From: Donghicola mangrovi
Lineage (GTDB): Bacteria > Pseudomonadota > Alphaproteobacteria > Rhodobacterales > Rhodobacteraceae
DNA length: 64,000 bases
NCBI RefSeq assembly: GCF_013377535.1
Contig: NZ_JABCJE010000011.1
Location: 62,001-126,000 of the forward strand
Reading direction: 5' to 3'
A program made the translations under genes and the position numbers. Below, piece by piece: positions 7,117-16,462 of this stretch (positions within the stretch are counted from its first letter, which is position 1; each line of letters begins with the position of its first letter). The notes beneath the pieces were generated by a model. The model worked only from the letters and a program-made list of their open reading frames with translations, had not been told where the DNA came from and did not search any database.

Positions 7117-9720
7117 TTATGCGTCGATCTTGATTTTCAGGTCGTCCAGTGTGGCGATGACCTCTTTGCGGGCGATCTGCCAGCTTTGACCCAGTTGCGC
7201 CATGCTGGCCGAGATGTCGTAATCCGGGTCCGTTTTCAGGCCCGTCTGCGCGGCGGCCAGATCGTGGTGGAAATCGCTGAGACCAAAGCTGCCTGCGGAC
7301 CCTGCGGTCTTGTGAACCATCGAGGTGATCTCGACGCGGTGGTCTTCGTCGTGGGGCATGTCAGCCAGCGCGGCGATCACGCTGTCGGTCTCGGTCAGGA
7401 AGCGGCCCACCAGTCCGGCCAGATCCTCGGCGGGCAGGTCGCGGGCCAGAGAGCGGATCACGTTCTCTTCATAGCCTTCGTCCAGACCATCGTCGTCATC
7501 CTCGTCCATGTCATCCTCACCGATCCATTGGTTCAGAACACGGAAGAGGTCGCCGCGAATGACGGGCTTGTTCAGGACGGCGTTCATGCCCGCGTCGACA
7601 AAGGTGCTGACTTCCTCGGGCAGGGCGTGGGCGGTGACCGCGATGATCGGGGTCATGTTGTTGGGGCCTTCGCCCGCGCGGATGTGGCGGGTGGCGGTGA
7701 TGCCGTCCATGCCGGGCATACTGATGTCCATCAGGATCGCATCGAACCGCTCAAGGCTGGTTTTCTCGACCGCCTGCATGCCGTCATGGGCCTCGGCTAC
7801 GATGTGGCCTTGGGATTCCAGCATCTCGCGCAGGACGCGGCGGTTGATCTCGTTGTCCTCGACCATCAAGAGGTTGGCGCCGCGGGGCAGGGTGGCCAGC
7901 GCGGGGAACATCTCGTTGTCGTCTTTTTGCTGGGTGATCACGACGGGCAGGCGGACCCAGAACAGGCTGCCTTCGTCCAATTCGCTCTCGACCCCGATCT
8001 GACCGCCCATCATACGCACCAGTCGGCGCACGATGCCAAGGCCCAGACCCGACCCTTCGTTGATGCGGTCGTAGTTGTTGTCCACGGTCTCGAAGTCGTC
8101 GAACACGCGGTCCAGATCGGTCTCGGGGATGCCGCAGCCGGTGTCCAGAACGCGCAGCTCCAGCTCGTAGCGGCCGTCCACGGTCAGGGGCTCCAGAATC
8201 TCGGCCTCGACGGTGATCTCGCCGTTGCGGGTGAACTTGATCGCGTTGTTCACAAGGTTCAGCAGGATCTGGCGCAGGCGGGCACGGTCGGACAGAACGC
8301 CCGACACCGGATCGCCGACCCATTCGTAGTTCAGGTAGTTCTCGTTCTTGCGGGCCAGCGCCATCTGCGAGGCCAGAACCTCTTGGACCAGACGGGCGGG
8401 ATCGAAGCTGGAGTTGTTCAGGACATCGACCGCGGTATCCAGCTTGGTCAGGTCCAGAACGTTGTTGATCAGGTCCATCAGGACGCGGCCCGAGAACTCC
8501 ATATTCTCGATGTAGAAGTTCTGTTTGTCGTCGGTCTTGGACTGGCGCATCAGGTCCAGCATCCCCAGAAGGCCGTTCAAGGGGGTGCGCATCTCGTGGC
8601 TCATGATGGCGAGGAAGCGGGACTTGGTCCGCTCGCCGGCCAATGCGCGGTCGCGGGCCTCGACCAAATCACGCTCGGCGCGCTTGCGGTCCGAGATGTC
8701 GCGCACAAAGCTGACGAACAGGATGCCTTCGTTGGTTTCGACCTGCTCGATCGACAGTTCCACGGGGAAGACGGCGCCATTCTTGCGCAGGGCCTCGATC
8801 TCGATCCGGCCACGACCAACTAGACGCTTTTCACCGCGCTCGCGCATCCGCTGCATGCCGATGTCATGGGCGCGCTTGTATTCGTCGGGGATGATCAGAT
8901 CGGCAAGGTTCTGGCCGGTGGCCTCTTGCTGGGTGTAGCCAAAGACCTTTTCGGCGGCGCCGTTGAATTCCTCGATGATGCCGTCCGCGTCCACCACCAG
9001 AACCGCATCCAGCGAGGTGTTCACGATGGTCTTCATGCGGGCGGCCAGCAGGCGTTGTTCCAGCGCGATGCGTTCGTTGATGCTGGACATCCGGAACAGG
9101 ATGAAAATCACCACGATGAGGGCGATCATCATCCCGATGGTCATCGCCCCCAAGAGCTGCATGGTGCTTAGAACGGATTCGCGGGCCTGGTTCGAGACAG
9201 CCACAAAGTTCTGAAGGTTCTCGAGCGAGGCTTTGCGGACATCGGCGGCGATCCGGTCATTGGCTGCGGACAGCTGCGGCAAGCCCGCCTGAAGGCCGAT
9301 GTCGTTGGCGTCGATGTAGATGATCGCGGCGTCCAGTTCCTTGCGGATACCGGCAAAGATCGCGCGGGTGCCTTCGCCGCCCTCGTAGTTGCGAAGACCA
9401 GCCAGATTGCTAACCGTGTCCACGCGGCTGTAAAAGATGTCGAACTTCTGGCGCAGCTCTCGCAGACGGGCAGGGTCGTCGGGCTGCGCCACGGCATCCC
9501 CGATCGCCAACGAGAATTTTAGATATTCGACCTCGAGCTGCGAAAGGGTCCAGATCACGCTGTCAGAGCTGGCGGTTTGCAGCTCTTGTTGTTTCTGGAA
9601 CACTTTCAGGGTCATCGTCGACACGGACAAAAGAGCCATCGCAATAAAAACCACGAGCGCGACCATGCGTAGGCCGCGCCCCTTGGGCTTGATAGAGCTG
9701 GTGGTCTCTGGTCCTGCCAA
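7117..9720 (-). CDS. membrane hybrid sensor histidine kinase (PAS-HisKA-HATPase-REC-HPt)
   Basis: An 867-residue multidomain kinase. A transmembrane helix at about 18-36 and a second at about 187-211 bracket a periplasmic, mostly helical sensor region. A PAS domain follows (about 225-345), then HisKA with phospho-acceptor His375 in SHEMRTPLNG. The ATPase domain has the N box NNAIKF, DTGCGIPE and GSGLGLGIV. A receiver domain at about 615-730 has Asp665, and an acidic linker leads to a C-terminal HPt domain with His803 in VHKTAG. This is a complete internal phosphorelay; the final response regulator is not encoded nearby. It lies 15 bp downstream of the periplasmic gene at 9736-10248, suggesting that protein supplies or modulates the signal. 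Confidence 0.92.
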   Translation of the reverse strand: MAGPETTSSIKPKGRGLRMVALVVFIAMALLSVSTMTLKVFQKQQELQTASSDSVIWTLSQLEVEYLKFSLAIGDAVAQPDDPARLRELRQKFDIFYSRVDTVSNLAGLRNYEGGEGTRAIFAGIRKELDAAIIYIDANDIGLQAGLPQLSAANDRIAADVRKASLENLQNFVAVSNQARESVLSTMQLLGAMTIGMMIALIVVIFILFRMSSINERIALEQRLLAARMKTIVNTSLDAVLVVDADGIIEEFNGAAEKVFGYTQQEATGQNLADLIIPDEYKRAHDIGMQRMRERGEKRLVGRGRIEIEALRKNGAVFPVELSIEQVETNEGILFVSFVRDISDRKRAERDLVEARDRALAGERTKSRFLAIMSHEMRTPLNGLLGMLDLMRQSKTDDKQNFYIENMEFSGRVLMDLINNVLDLTKLDTAVDVLNNSSFDPARLVQEVLASQMALARKNENYLNYEWVGDPVSGVLSDRARLRQILLNLVNNAIKFTRNGEITVEAEILEPLTVDGRYELELRVLDTGCGIPETDLDRVFDDFETVDNNYDRINEGSGLGLGIVRRLVRMMGGQIGVESELDEGSLFWVRLPVVITQQKDDNEMFPALATLPRGANLLMVEDNEINRRVLREMLESQGHIVAEAHDGMQAVEKTSLERFDAILMDISMPGMDGITATRHIRAGEGPNNMTPIIAVTAHALPEEVSTFVDAGMNAVLNKPVIRGDLFRVLNQWIGEDDMDEDDDDGLDEGYEENVIRSLARDLPAEDLAGLVGRFLTETDSVIAALADMPHDEDHRVEITSMVHKTAGSAGSFGLSDFHHDLAAAQTGLKTDPDYDISASMAQLGQSWQIARKEVIATLDDLKIKIDA

Positions 9721-9735
9721 AGCTGTACCCTCGGC

Positions 9736-10248
9736 TTAGTTCGCGACCTCGATGGATCTAAGCTGCCAGATGCTGTTCGAGAAAATCAGTTCGTTCTGGA
9801 ACTTCTGGTCCAGATCGTACGGATATACCAGCCACAGCGGGCCTTTGGTGCGCACGGACATTTCTTCGCCGTTCAGCTTGGTCGCGATGACGGGGCCGGG
9901 GAAGTCGTCGGTGCCCGCATCCATCTGGATGGTATAGTCGTTCAGGGCGGTCGCGCTCATCTTGGTCGAGCCTGCGCCAACGGCCTTGAGCACGGTCAGC
10001 AGGGTCGGGCCGCTAAAGGCGGTTTTGCCTTCGGTCCAGTTGGTGGTGGTTTCAAAGTTCTGGACCCCCAGAGCCTCGAGCATGGCGATGTCAAAGTCCG
10101 CCTGATCACCGTTGTTTTTCTCGGTGATGTTGCCGGTGATGGTCAGAACGACCTCGCCGGTGGGCGCATCCAGCGCACTGGCCAGCGCAGGCGCCAGACA
10201 AAGTGCTGCGATTGCACCGGTTTTTCCAACGATACCCCAGAAGTTCAT
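9736..10248 (-). CDS. periplasmic protein resembling the sulfite-oxidase (molybdopterin-binding) fold, probably non-catalytic
   Basis: About 170 residues starting at ATG 10248; an in-frame start 15 bp upstream is less likely. A signal peptide (residues about 1-25, ending ALASALDAPTG) is followed by VLTITGNI, FSGPTLLTVLKAVGA, YTIQMDAGTDDFPGPVIATKLNGE and KGPLWLVYPYD. That layout is familiar from small periplasmic proteins assigned to the oxidoreductase molybdopterin-binding domain family. No cysteine is present in the mature part that could ligate molybdenum, so a redox role is doubtful. The gene directly precedes and is probably co-transcribed with the hybrid histidine kinase. A sensor-accessory role is inference. 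Confidence 0.65.
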   Translation of the reverse strand: MNFWGIVGKTGAIAALCLAPALASALDAPTGEVVLTITGNITEKNNGDQADFDIAMLEALGVQNFETTTNWTEGKTAFSGPTLLTVLKAVGAGSTKMSATALNDYTIQMDAGTDDFPGPVIATKLNGEEMSVRTKGPLWLVYPYDLDQKFQNELIFSNSIWQLRSIEVAN

Positions 10249-10355
10249 GAGCGGGTCCCCCACATATTTGTTCTCGAAAATTGAATATCACGCGGCCCTA
10301 TGAGCGGGCACCTGATCAATGGGGGGTCTCTTACGTCCTAAAGGTTGTATTGAGG

Positions 10356-11237
10356 TCAGAACCACTGCCCTGGTTCCATCAGGCCCAGGTCCATGAGTTG
10401 CGCCGAATCCCACTCGAATTTTGTCGAGGCGTGCCACATAAAAGTGTTGATATTGAAGGAGCTACCGGGATTTCGCCGCAACGCTTTTGCCGCGCGGAAC
10501 GAGGCCACGGCGGCGGTCAGGTTGTGGTGCCACGGACAGGCATAGGTATTGTACTCTTCGACGGTAAATGTGTGATCGCCCATTAAACGGGCATCGGGGT
10601 TGGCCCGGAAAATAGAGATTCGGTCGATCTTGCGGCGGGGCTTGGGGACGTATTCCTCGAACCGCCAGCGCAGCCCGCCAAAGAAATCGAGCTGCCGTTC
10701 CTTTGGGTGGCGGTTGGCATCGGGGCGCCCCAGCGCGAAATAGCCAGAGCGGTCCAGATAGGCTTCGTTCAGGTCCACGGCGTCGGGGTGGTCGGTCAGG
10801 TCGCGCGCATAAAGGTCCACCGCATAGGTCAGCATTGCATCGCGGCGTTCCTCGGTGTGGAAGGTGACCATCTCGCCGATGGTGCGGGTCTCGCAGAACG
10901 GGAAGAACAGGTATTCGGCGTTGTAGCAGTAATAGATCCACTGGCCGACCATGACGTCCGACACCGCATTCACCGCTTGGGGCAGGGCGTTATCGGGCAG
11001 CAGATCATAGCTGACGAAATGCACACGGGCCGCGCTGGGGCCTTGGGTGATGTCCTGATCGATCTCGATCGTGGGGCCCCCGAAAACGACCACATTGCGG
11101 AAGCCGATTTTCAGGTGGTGCAGGATGGTCGAGTCCACCTCGACCGGATCTTCGGCAAAAATCAGTGCCACGGGGCCCTTGGCAAATACGGGCTGCCCGC
11201 GTTTCAAAAACTCGTTCAAATTCGCGTAGTTCATCAT
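10356..11237 (-). CDS. uncharacterised protein, possibly a glycosyltransferase of the GT-A type
   Basis: About 293 residues. The start is one of two adjacent ATGs (11237 or 11234) behind a GGAAGG ribosome-binding site; the longer frame to 11264 lacks one. Near residues 30-50 there is EDPVEVDSTILHHLKIGFRNVVVFG. This resembles the opening strand-helix-strand of glycosyltransferases that begin with a 'his/her-long-lookup' type segment (family 2/92-like). The C-terminal half is rich in Trp, His and Phe (RWRFEEYVPKPRRK, CPWHHN, FMWHASTKFEWD). No membrane segment or signal peptide is visible. I do not recognise a precise family, and function is unproven. It diverges from miaB. Confidence 0.55.
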   Translation of the reverse strand: MMNYANLNEFLKRGQPVFAKGPVALIFAEDPVEVDSTILHHLKIGFRNVVVFGGPTIEIDQDITQGPSAARVHFVSYDLLPDNALPQAVNAVSDVMVGQWIYYCYNAEYLFFPFCETRTIGEMVTFHTEERRDAMLTYAVDLYARDLTDHPDAVDLNEAYLDRSGYFALGRPDANRHPKERQLDFFGGLRWRFEEYVPKPRRKIDRISIFRANPDARLMGDHTFTVEEYNTYACPWHHNLTAAVASFRAAKALRRNPGSSFNINTFMWHASTKFEWDSAQLMDLGLMEPGQWF

Positions 11238-11353
11238 CCAGCCTTCCGATGTGACCGGCCCCACGTTGGGTCATTCCGCCTGCCATTGCAAGATAGGCCC
11301 CGAGGCGATACAAGCTGCGCTCAAATTTCCCCATCCACAATCGGAAGCGCGCC

Positions 11354-12667
11354 ATGGCCGAGCCTAAGAAGCTGTACATCAAAACCTATGGCTGTCAGAT
11401 GAACGTCTATGACAGCGAGCGGATGGCCGAGGTCATGGACGGCTACGTCAAGACCGAGAACCCCGAAGAAGCGGACATGATCCTGCTGAACACCTGTCAC
11501 ATCCGTGAAAAGGCAGCAGAGAAGGTCTATTCGGAACTGGGCCGCTTCAAGCCGCTGAAGGCCGCGAAACCCGATCTGCGGATTGGTGTCGCGGGCTGTG
11601 TCGCTCAGGCCGAGGGCGAGGAAATCATGCGCCGCCAGCCGATGGTGGATCTGGTGGTCGGCCCCCAAAGCTATCACCGTCTGCCCGAGCTGGAGGCAAA
11701 GTCCCGTGCGGGCGAGAAGCCGATCGACATCGACTTCCCCGATGAGGACAAGTTCGAAAAGCTGAAAGGCCGCCCCAAGGCGTCCCGCGGTCCGACCGCG
11801 TTCCTGTCGGTGCAGGAAGGCTGCGACAAGTTCTGCGCCTTCTGCGTGGTGCCCTATACCCGCGGTGCCGAGGTCTCGCGCCCCGTCGAGCAGGTCCTGC
11901 GCGAGGCGAACGATCTGGTTGAACGCGGCGTGCGCGAGATCACACTCTTGGGTCAGAACGTGAATGCCTATCACGGCGAGGGCGTCGGCGGCACGTGGTC
12001 CTTGGCCAAGCTGATCTGGGAACTGGACAAGATCGACGGGCTGGAGCGCATCCGCTTTACCACCAGCCACCCCAACGACATGACCGACGACCTGATCGAG
12101 GCGCACGGCACCTGTTCCAAGCTGATGCCCTATTTGCACCTGCCTGTGCAGTCGGGCTCGGACCGCATCCTGAAACGGATGAACCGCAGCCACACCGCCG
12201 AGGAATACCTGCGCCTGATCGAGCGTATCCGCGAGGCCCGTCCCGATATTCTGATGTCCGGCGATTTCATTGTCGGTTTCCCCGAAGAAACCGAAGAGGA
12301 TTTCCAGGCAACAATGGATCTGCTGCATGCCGTAAAATACGGCTATGCCTATTCCTTTAAATATTCGACCCGCCCGGGCACGCCGGCGGCCGAACGCCCG
12401 CAGGTGGACGAGGATGTGTCCTCGGACCGCCTTGCACGACTGCAGGCTCTGATCACCCAGCACCAGCGCGAAGTGCAAGATTCGATGGTCGGTCGCAAGG
12501 TAAACGTGCTTTTTGAAAAGGCCGGCCGACTGGAAGGTCAGATGGTAGGTAAATCAGAATACCTCCATGCGGTGCACGTCCAGGCGGACGGCTTGACGAC
12601 CGGTGATCTGCGCGAGGTGGAAATCACTGAAAGTGGGCCCAATTCCCTGCGCGGCCGCCTCGTCTGA
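11354..12667 (+). CDS. miaB: tRNA-2-methylthio-N6-dimethylallyladenosine synthase
   Basis: A 437-residue methylthiotransferase that adds the 2-methylthio group to i6A37 in tRNAs reading UNN codons. The N-terminal UPF0004 domain carries the three auxiliary-cluster cysteines Cys14 (TYGCQMN), Cys48 (NTCHIREKA) and Cys82 (GCVAQ). The radical-SAM cluster is CxxxCxxC at Cys157, Cys161 and Cys164 (GCDKFCAFC). A C-terminal TRAM domain begins near residue 375 ([11 protein letters not shown]). Length and all motifs are standard. A hairpin terminator follows. Confidence 0.96.
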   Translation: MAEPKKLYIKTYGCQMNVYDSERMAEVMDGYVKTENPEEADMILLNTCHIREKAAEKVYSELGRFKPLKAAKPDLRIGVAGCVAQAEGEEIMRRQPMVDLVVGPQSYHRLPELEAKSRAGEKPIDIDFPDEDKFEKLKGRPKASRGPTAFLSVQEGCDKFCAFCVVPYTRGAEVSRPVEQVLREANDLVERGVREITLLGQNVNAYHGEGVGGTWSLAKLIWELDKIDGLERIRFTTSHPNDMTDDLIEAHGTCSKLMPYLHLPVQSGSDRILKRMNRSHTAEEYLRLIERIREARPDILMSGDFIVGFPEETEEDFQATMDLLHAVKYGYAYSFKYSTRPGTPAAERPQVDEDVSSDRLARLQALITQHQREVQDSMVGRKVNVLFEKAGRLEGQMVGKSEYLHAVHVQADGLTTGDLREVEITESGPNSLRGRLV

Positions 12668-12700
12668 TTCGGTCTTTAGACCTCTCGAACAGTTGACTGT

Positions 12701-12742
12701 CCCGTTATTCTCATCATTATGAGGGTAACGGGCTTATTGTTT
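12701..12742 (+). terminator. hairpin terminator after miaB
   Basis: CCCGTTA (12701-12707) pairs with TAACGGG (12726-12732), enclosing a second stem CTCAT/ATGAG. A T-rich stretch follows (CTTATTGTTTTC). The stem is good but the T-run is interrupted. Confidence 0.65.
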
Positions 12743-12873
12743 TCATTTGGTCGAGTGTTCTGTTTCCTTAGCCGGAATTAAACCCTTTTTCCCTAATGGA
12801 TTAGAAGTAAGCCTTCGGGTAAGTTTCATTTAATGTTCCTAATTGCGGAATTGTTCGGACCGGGGAAGGAAAT

Positions 12874-13482
12874 ATGCGAAAAGGTATAACTCGCACTGTG
12901 GGCGCCGCTGCGGCGATCTGCACTGCACTTGTGGCTGGCACTGCGTTCGCGGATCAGGGCTATGTCACCAACGAGACCTACGGGGTCCAGAAGGTGCAGC
13001 AGGGCGCAACCGTCACCGTCAAGGGCGAGCGCTACATCCCGACCATCTGGATCGATCCGGATGGCTGTGAACACTGGGTCATGGACGATGGTGCCGAGGG
13101 TTATATGGACCCCCACCTGCGCCGTGATGGCACCCCCGTGTGCCATGAACGCAACCTGTGCGGCGTGCTGAACACCGACCAGTACTTTGCGACCGATAAG
13201 TGGGCAATCAATGCGGGTGGCCGCCAGCGTCTGGAAGAATTCTTCCGCGATGCCGATGCGCGCGCCTACATCATCACGGGCCACACCGACAGCCGCGCCA
13301 GCGACGAGTACAACATGAAACTCTCGCTTCGCCGTGCGAATGCGGTGGCAAAGGTTGGTAACTCGGTCGGCGCCCCTGTGATCGACATCCGTGGCTATGG
13401 CGAACGTCAGCCCAAGGCCTCGAATGATTCTGCAGAGGGCATGGCGGCGAACCGTCGTGTCGAGATTTTCTGCATCCGGTAA
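12874..13482 (+). CDS. OmpA-family outer-membrane/periplasmic protein
   Basis: A 202-residue secreted protein with a signal peptide (about 1-27, ending GTAFA). Residues about 50-90 form a small Cys-containing domain with IWIDPDGCEHW, DDGAEGYM and GTPVC. The C-terminal half is a peptidoglycan-binding OmpA-like domain: FATDKWAINAGG, TGHTDSRASDEYN, LSLRRANAV and GYGERQPKASN. It probably anchors the envelope to murein. The AAGGAAAT ribosome-binding site supports the start. The same small domain recurs in the lipoprotein encoded 12 bp downstream, so the pair is likely one operon with a common ligand or partner. Confidence 0.88.
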   Translation: MRKGITRTVGAAAAICTALVAGTAFADQGYVTNETYGVQKVQQGATVTVKGERYIPTIWIDPDGCEHWVMDDGAEGYMDPHLRRDGTPVCHERNLCGVLNTDQYFATDKWAINAGGRQRLEEFFRDADARAYIITGHTDSRASDEYNMKLSLRRANAVAKVGNSVGAPVIDIRGYGERQPKASNDSAEGMAANRRVEIFCIR

Positions 13483-13494
13483 CGTGAGGAAGAC

Positions 13495-13830
13495 ATGAAC
13501 GTAATCAAATCCCTGCTTATCGGTTCGTGCGTCCTGTCCCTGGCTGGCTGCGAGGGCGGCACTTGGGAAGGTGGCTTTCTGGGTGGCAACCACGGTGACA
13601 TGACCCGTGACCGTGGCATCGATTCCAAGGACCTGAGCCAGCTTCAGGCCGGCATCTGGGTTGACCCCAACGGCTGTGACCACTGGATCATCGACGATGG
13701 CGTCGAGGGCTATCTGTCCCTGCGTCTGGACAAATACGGCAAGCCCGTCTGTTCCGGTGCCGCCCCGCCGACCTACGCGACCGGCGACTTCAAAGAGGGT
13801 GCGACCAAGATTATCGGCGACCCGATCTAA
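13495..13830 (+). CDS. small lipoprotein sharing a domain with the upstream OmpA-family protein
   Basis: A 111-residue protein with a lipoprotein signal: lipobox LAGC with Cys19. The region around residues 53-86 (IWVDPNGCDHW, DDGVEGYLS, GKPVC) repeats the module found in the preceding OmpA-type protein, including both cysteines and the Asp-Asp-Gly turn. After it comes a short tail. It lies 12 bp after that gene and ahead of a terminator, so the two form a bicistronic unit. No enzymatic motif is seen. A role in outer-membrane/murein attachment is inference from the neighbour. Confidence 0.8.
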   Translation: MNVIKSLLIGSCVLSLAGCEGGTWEGGFLGGNHGDMTRDRGIDSKDLSQLQAGIWVDPNGCDHWIIDDGVEGYLSLRLDKYGKPVCSGAAPPTYATGDFKEGATKIIGDPI

Positions 13831-13858
13831 AAATCGCAACTGCTTCAAAATTCACAGG

Positions 13859-13886
13859 AACCCCGGCCCTTGGTCGGGGTTTTTCA
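13859..13886 (+). terminator. intrinsic terminator of the OmpA/lipoprotein pair
   Basis: An ACCCCGGCC arm and a GGTCGGGGT arm form a stem with a CTT loop, followed by TTTTT. It lies 30 bp after the lipoprotein stop. Confidence 0.85.
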
Positions 13887-14018
13887 TTATGTGTTTGTCA
13901 CAACCTCGTTCCAAGACTTGCGCGACGCGGAACAACTTGGCAGCATCAAGAAAAGACTTAGCGGAGAGCAACTTGGAAATACGTGCCCCGTCCGCCAGCA
14001 TAAGAAGTGAGCTGGTCC

Positions 14019-15017
14019 ATGGCTGAATTGTTTATCGAATTCGAAGACAATCGTTTGCTGTCATCGCTTTGCGGCGAATACGACAGACACCTTACCCAGA
14101 TTGAAAAGGCGCTGACCGTTCAGTTGGTGCGCCGCGGCAATCAAATCACCATCATCGGCGAACAGGAAGGCGTGGATGACGCGCTGGATGTCCTTGAAAC
14201 GCTCTACGAGCGGCTCGAGACAGGGCGCCCCGTGGAAGCCGCCGATGTGGACCGCGAACTGCGCATGGACACCCATCCGCAGGAAAAAGCGCCATCTCAG
14301 CTCGAGATGTTCGGTCGCGGCAACTTCGAGATTAAGACCCGTAAAAAGGTCGTCGAGCCCCGGACAGATGCCCAGAAGGCCTATGTGAAATCGCTGTTCG
14401 AACACGAGCTGGCGTTCGGCATCGGGCCCGCGGGTACGGGTAAAACCTATCTGGCTGTGGCGGTCGGCGTGTCGATGTTCATCGACGGCAAGGTCGACAA
14501 GATCATCCTGTCCCGTCCTGCCGTTGAGGCGGGCGAACGCTTGGGCTTCTTGCCCGGCGCGATGGAGGACAAGGTCGATCCCTACATGCAGCCGCTTTAT
14601 GACGCGCTAAACGATTTTCTGCCCGGAAAACAGCTGGCCAAGCTGAAAGAGGAAAAGAAGATCGAGATCGCGCCGTTGGCCTTCATGCGCGGGCGGACCC
14701 TGTCGAATGCATTCGTTGTGCTGGACGAGGCGCAGAATGCCACGACCATGCAGATGAAGATGTTCCTGACCCGCTTGGGCGAGGGCAGCCGCATGGTGAT
14801 CACCGGCGACCGCTCACAGGTGGACTTGCCGCGCGGCGTGCAGTCCGGTCTGGCCCATGCCGAGCAACTGCTCAGCGGGATCAAGGATATCAGCTTCAGC
14901 TACTTCACCTCGAGCGATGTCGTGCGTCACCCGCTGGTGCGCGCCATCATTGAGGCGTATGACGAGGACTCGCAGAAGGCGTTCGAACGCCAGCAGCAAC
15001 GTCAGCAACAACAGTAG
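14019..15017 (+). CDS. PhoH-family ATPase (YbeZ type)
   Basis: About 332 residues from the ATG at 14019; a GTG four codons upstream is a weaker alternative. An N-terminal KH-like region (about 1-100) precedes the PhoH domain with Walker A GPAGTGKTYLAV and Walker B VLDEAQNAT. TGDRSQVDLP follows further on. The C terminus is a Gln-rich stretch. YbeZ proteins are ATPases linked to RNA metabolism that partner the YbeY endoribonuclease. Here ybeY follows after 8 bp and the order phoH-ybeY-corC-lnt is conserved, supporting one operon for rRNA maturation and envelope maintenance. Confidence 0.93.
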   Translation: MAELFIEFEDNRLLSSLCGEYDRHLTQIEKALTVQLVRRGNQITIIGEQEGVDDALDVLETLYERLETGRPVEAADVDRELRMDTHPQEKAPSQLEMFGRGNFEIKTRKKVVEPRTDAQKAYVKSLFEHELAFGIGPAGTGKTYLAVAVGVSMFIDGKVDKIILSRPAVEAGERLGFLPGAMEDKVDPYMQPLYDALNDFLPGKQLAKLKEEKKIEIAPLAFMRGRTLSNAFVVLDEAQNATTMQMKMFLTRLGEGSRMVITGDRSQVDLPRGVQSGLAHAEQLLSGIKDISFSYFTSSDVVRHPLVRAIIEAYDEDSQKAFERQQQRQQQQ

Positions 15018-15025
15018 GACGAAGC

Positions 15026-15532
15026 ATGATTACCGATTGCGTCATCGAGGACGAGCGCTGGGATGCGGTCGCCCTTGATGATCTGGCCGAACGGGCCGCC
15101 GTGGCGGTTCTGGAGCATCTGGATCTGGGCACAGAGGGCTATGAAATTGCCGTTCTGGCCTGTGATGACGCGCGGATTCAAGAGTTGAACGCCGACTTCC
15201 GTGACAAGGACAAGGCCACGAACGTGCTGTCGTGGCCTTCCGAAGAACGCGCCCCCGACGAACCGGGCGAAGAGCCCTATTACCCCGAGACCCCCGATCC
15301 CGACGGCCCGCCCGAGGAACTGGGGGATATCGCGATTTCCTACGACACCTGCCTGCGCGAGGCGAACGACGCCGAGATCCCGTTCGAGAACCATGTGACG
15401 CACCTGATGATACATGCGGTCCTGCACCTGTTGGGGCACGACCACATTGATGACCGGGATGCCACGCTCATGGAAGGAATCGAGACGGAAATACTTGGCA
15501 AAATGGGTATTCCTGACCCATATACTATTTGA
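15026..15532 (+). CDS. ybeY: endoribonuclease YbeY (16S rRNA maturation factor)
   Basis: A 168-residue zinc protein with the family signature HLMIHAVLHLLGHDH (H-x3-H-x5-H), the metal site of the single-strand endoribonuclease needed for 16S rRNA 3'-end processing and ribosome quality control. DFRDKDKATNVLSWP near residues 53-68 is the conserved N-terminal motif. An acidic insert (about 69-92, many Glu/Asp/Pro) makes it slightly longer than enterobacterial YbeY. It sits directly between phoH and the corC gene. Confidence 0.95.
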   Translation: MITDCVIEDERWDAVALDDLAERAAVAVLEHLDLGTEGYEIAVLACDDARIQELNADFRDKDKATNVLSWPSEERAPDEPGEEPYYPETPDPDGPPEELGDIAISYDTCLREANDAEIPFENHVTHLMIHAVLHLLGHDHIDDRDATLMEGIETEILGKMGIPDPYTI

Positions 15533-15568
15533 AGTGGCAGACTGGCCGCGGCTTTCGGAACAGGATTA

Positions 15569-16462
15569 ATGGGCGATACCAACGACGGACCTTCTATGGC
15601 AGCGCAGAGCGCGCTTCCGGACGATCAGGATGACAGTACGAATAACGGCGGTTTCCTGAGAAAATTCTTTTCGATTATTGGCCCCTCGGGGGACAGTGCC
15701 GACGCGGGCGAAGACACGCCCGAAGGTCCGAATGGCGCTGTCGGTCTGGCGAATTTGCGCCGGATGCGGGTCGAGGATGTGGCCATCCCCAAGGTCGAAA
15801 TCGTCGCCGTTCCGAACGATATTACTCTGGACGGATTGGTGGATGTGTTCCGCGAAAGCGGCATGTCGCGTTTGCCGGTTTACGAAGGCACGCTGGACAC
15901 GCCGGTCGGCATGATTCACCTCAAGGACTTTGCACTCAGGCACGGGTTCGGCGCGACCGAGCCGTTCGACATTGCGGGTATGCTGCGGCCTTTGCTGTTT
16001 GTGCCGCCATCCATGTCGATCGGGGTGCTGCTGCAGAAGATGCAGACAGAGCGTCGGCACATGGCGCTGGTGATCGACGAATACGGCGGTGTGGACGGTT
16101 TGCTGACCATCGAGGACCTGATCGAACAGGTCGTCGGCGAGATCGAAGACGAGCACGACACCGACGATGACCAGTTCTGGACCGCCGAGCCCAACGGTCG
16201 CTACATCGTGCTGGCCAAGACGCCTCTGGACGACTTCGAAGAGGAACTGGGCCTGTCCCTGACCGACAACGAAGACGTGGACGCCGAAGAGATCGACACC
16301 CTTGGGGGGCTGGTCTTTATGCTGGCGGGGCGCGTGCCTGCGCGTGGCGAGGTGATCCAGCACCCAGCGGGCCTCGAGTTCGAGGTGATTGACGCCGATC
16401 CCCGCCGCATCAAACGTCTGCGCGTGCGTCCGACCCCCGAAGGCGGAGTTCCGGCGGAATGA
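15569..16462 (+). CDS. CBS-domain transporter-associated protein (CorC/HlyC family)
   Basis: A 297-residue cytoplasmic protein. Two CBS domains occupy about residues 65-195 ([43 protein letters not shown]). They are followed by a CorC/HlyC C-terminal domain about 205-290 ([17 protein letters not shown]). The membrane DUF21 domain found in long family members is missing, as in E. coli CorC (YbeX). CorC-like proteins are tied to Mg/Co efflux and to ribosome assembly together with YbeY/YbeZ. Its stop overlaps the lnt start by 4 bp, so lnt is translationally coupled. Confidence 0.92.
   Translation: MGDTNDGPSMAAQSALPDDQDDSTNNGGFLRKFFSIIGPSGDSADAGEDTPEGPNGAVGLANLRRMRVEDVAIPKVEIVAVPNDITLDGLVDVFRESGMSRLPVYEGTLDTPVGMIHLKDFALRHGFGATEPFDIAGMLRPLLFVPPSMSIGVLLQKMQTERRHMALVIDEYGGVDGLLTIEDLIEQVVGEIEDEHDTDDDQFWTAEPNGRYIVLAKTPLDDFEEELGLSLTDNEDVDAEEIDTLGGLVFMLAGRVPARGEVIQHPAGLEFEVIDADPRRIKRLRVRPTPEGGVPAE

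Noticed and set aside
7186-8823. 545-codon open frame on the plus strand
   Set aside because: Antisense to the hybrid histidine kinase, with composition typical of shadow frames and no start signal.
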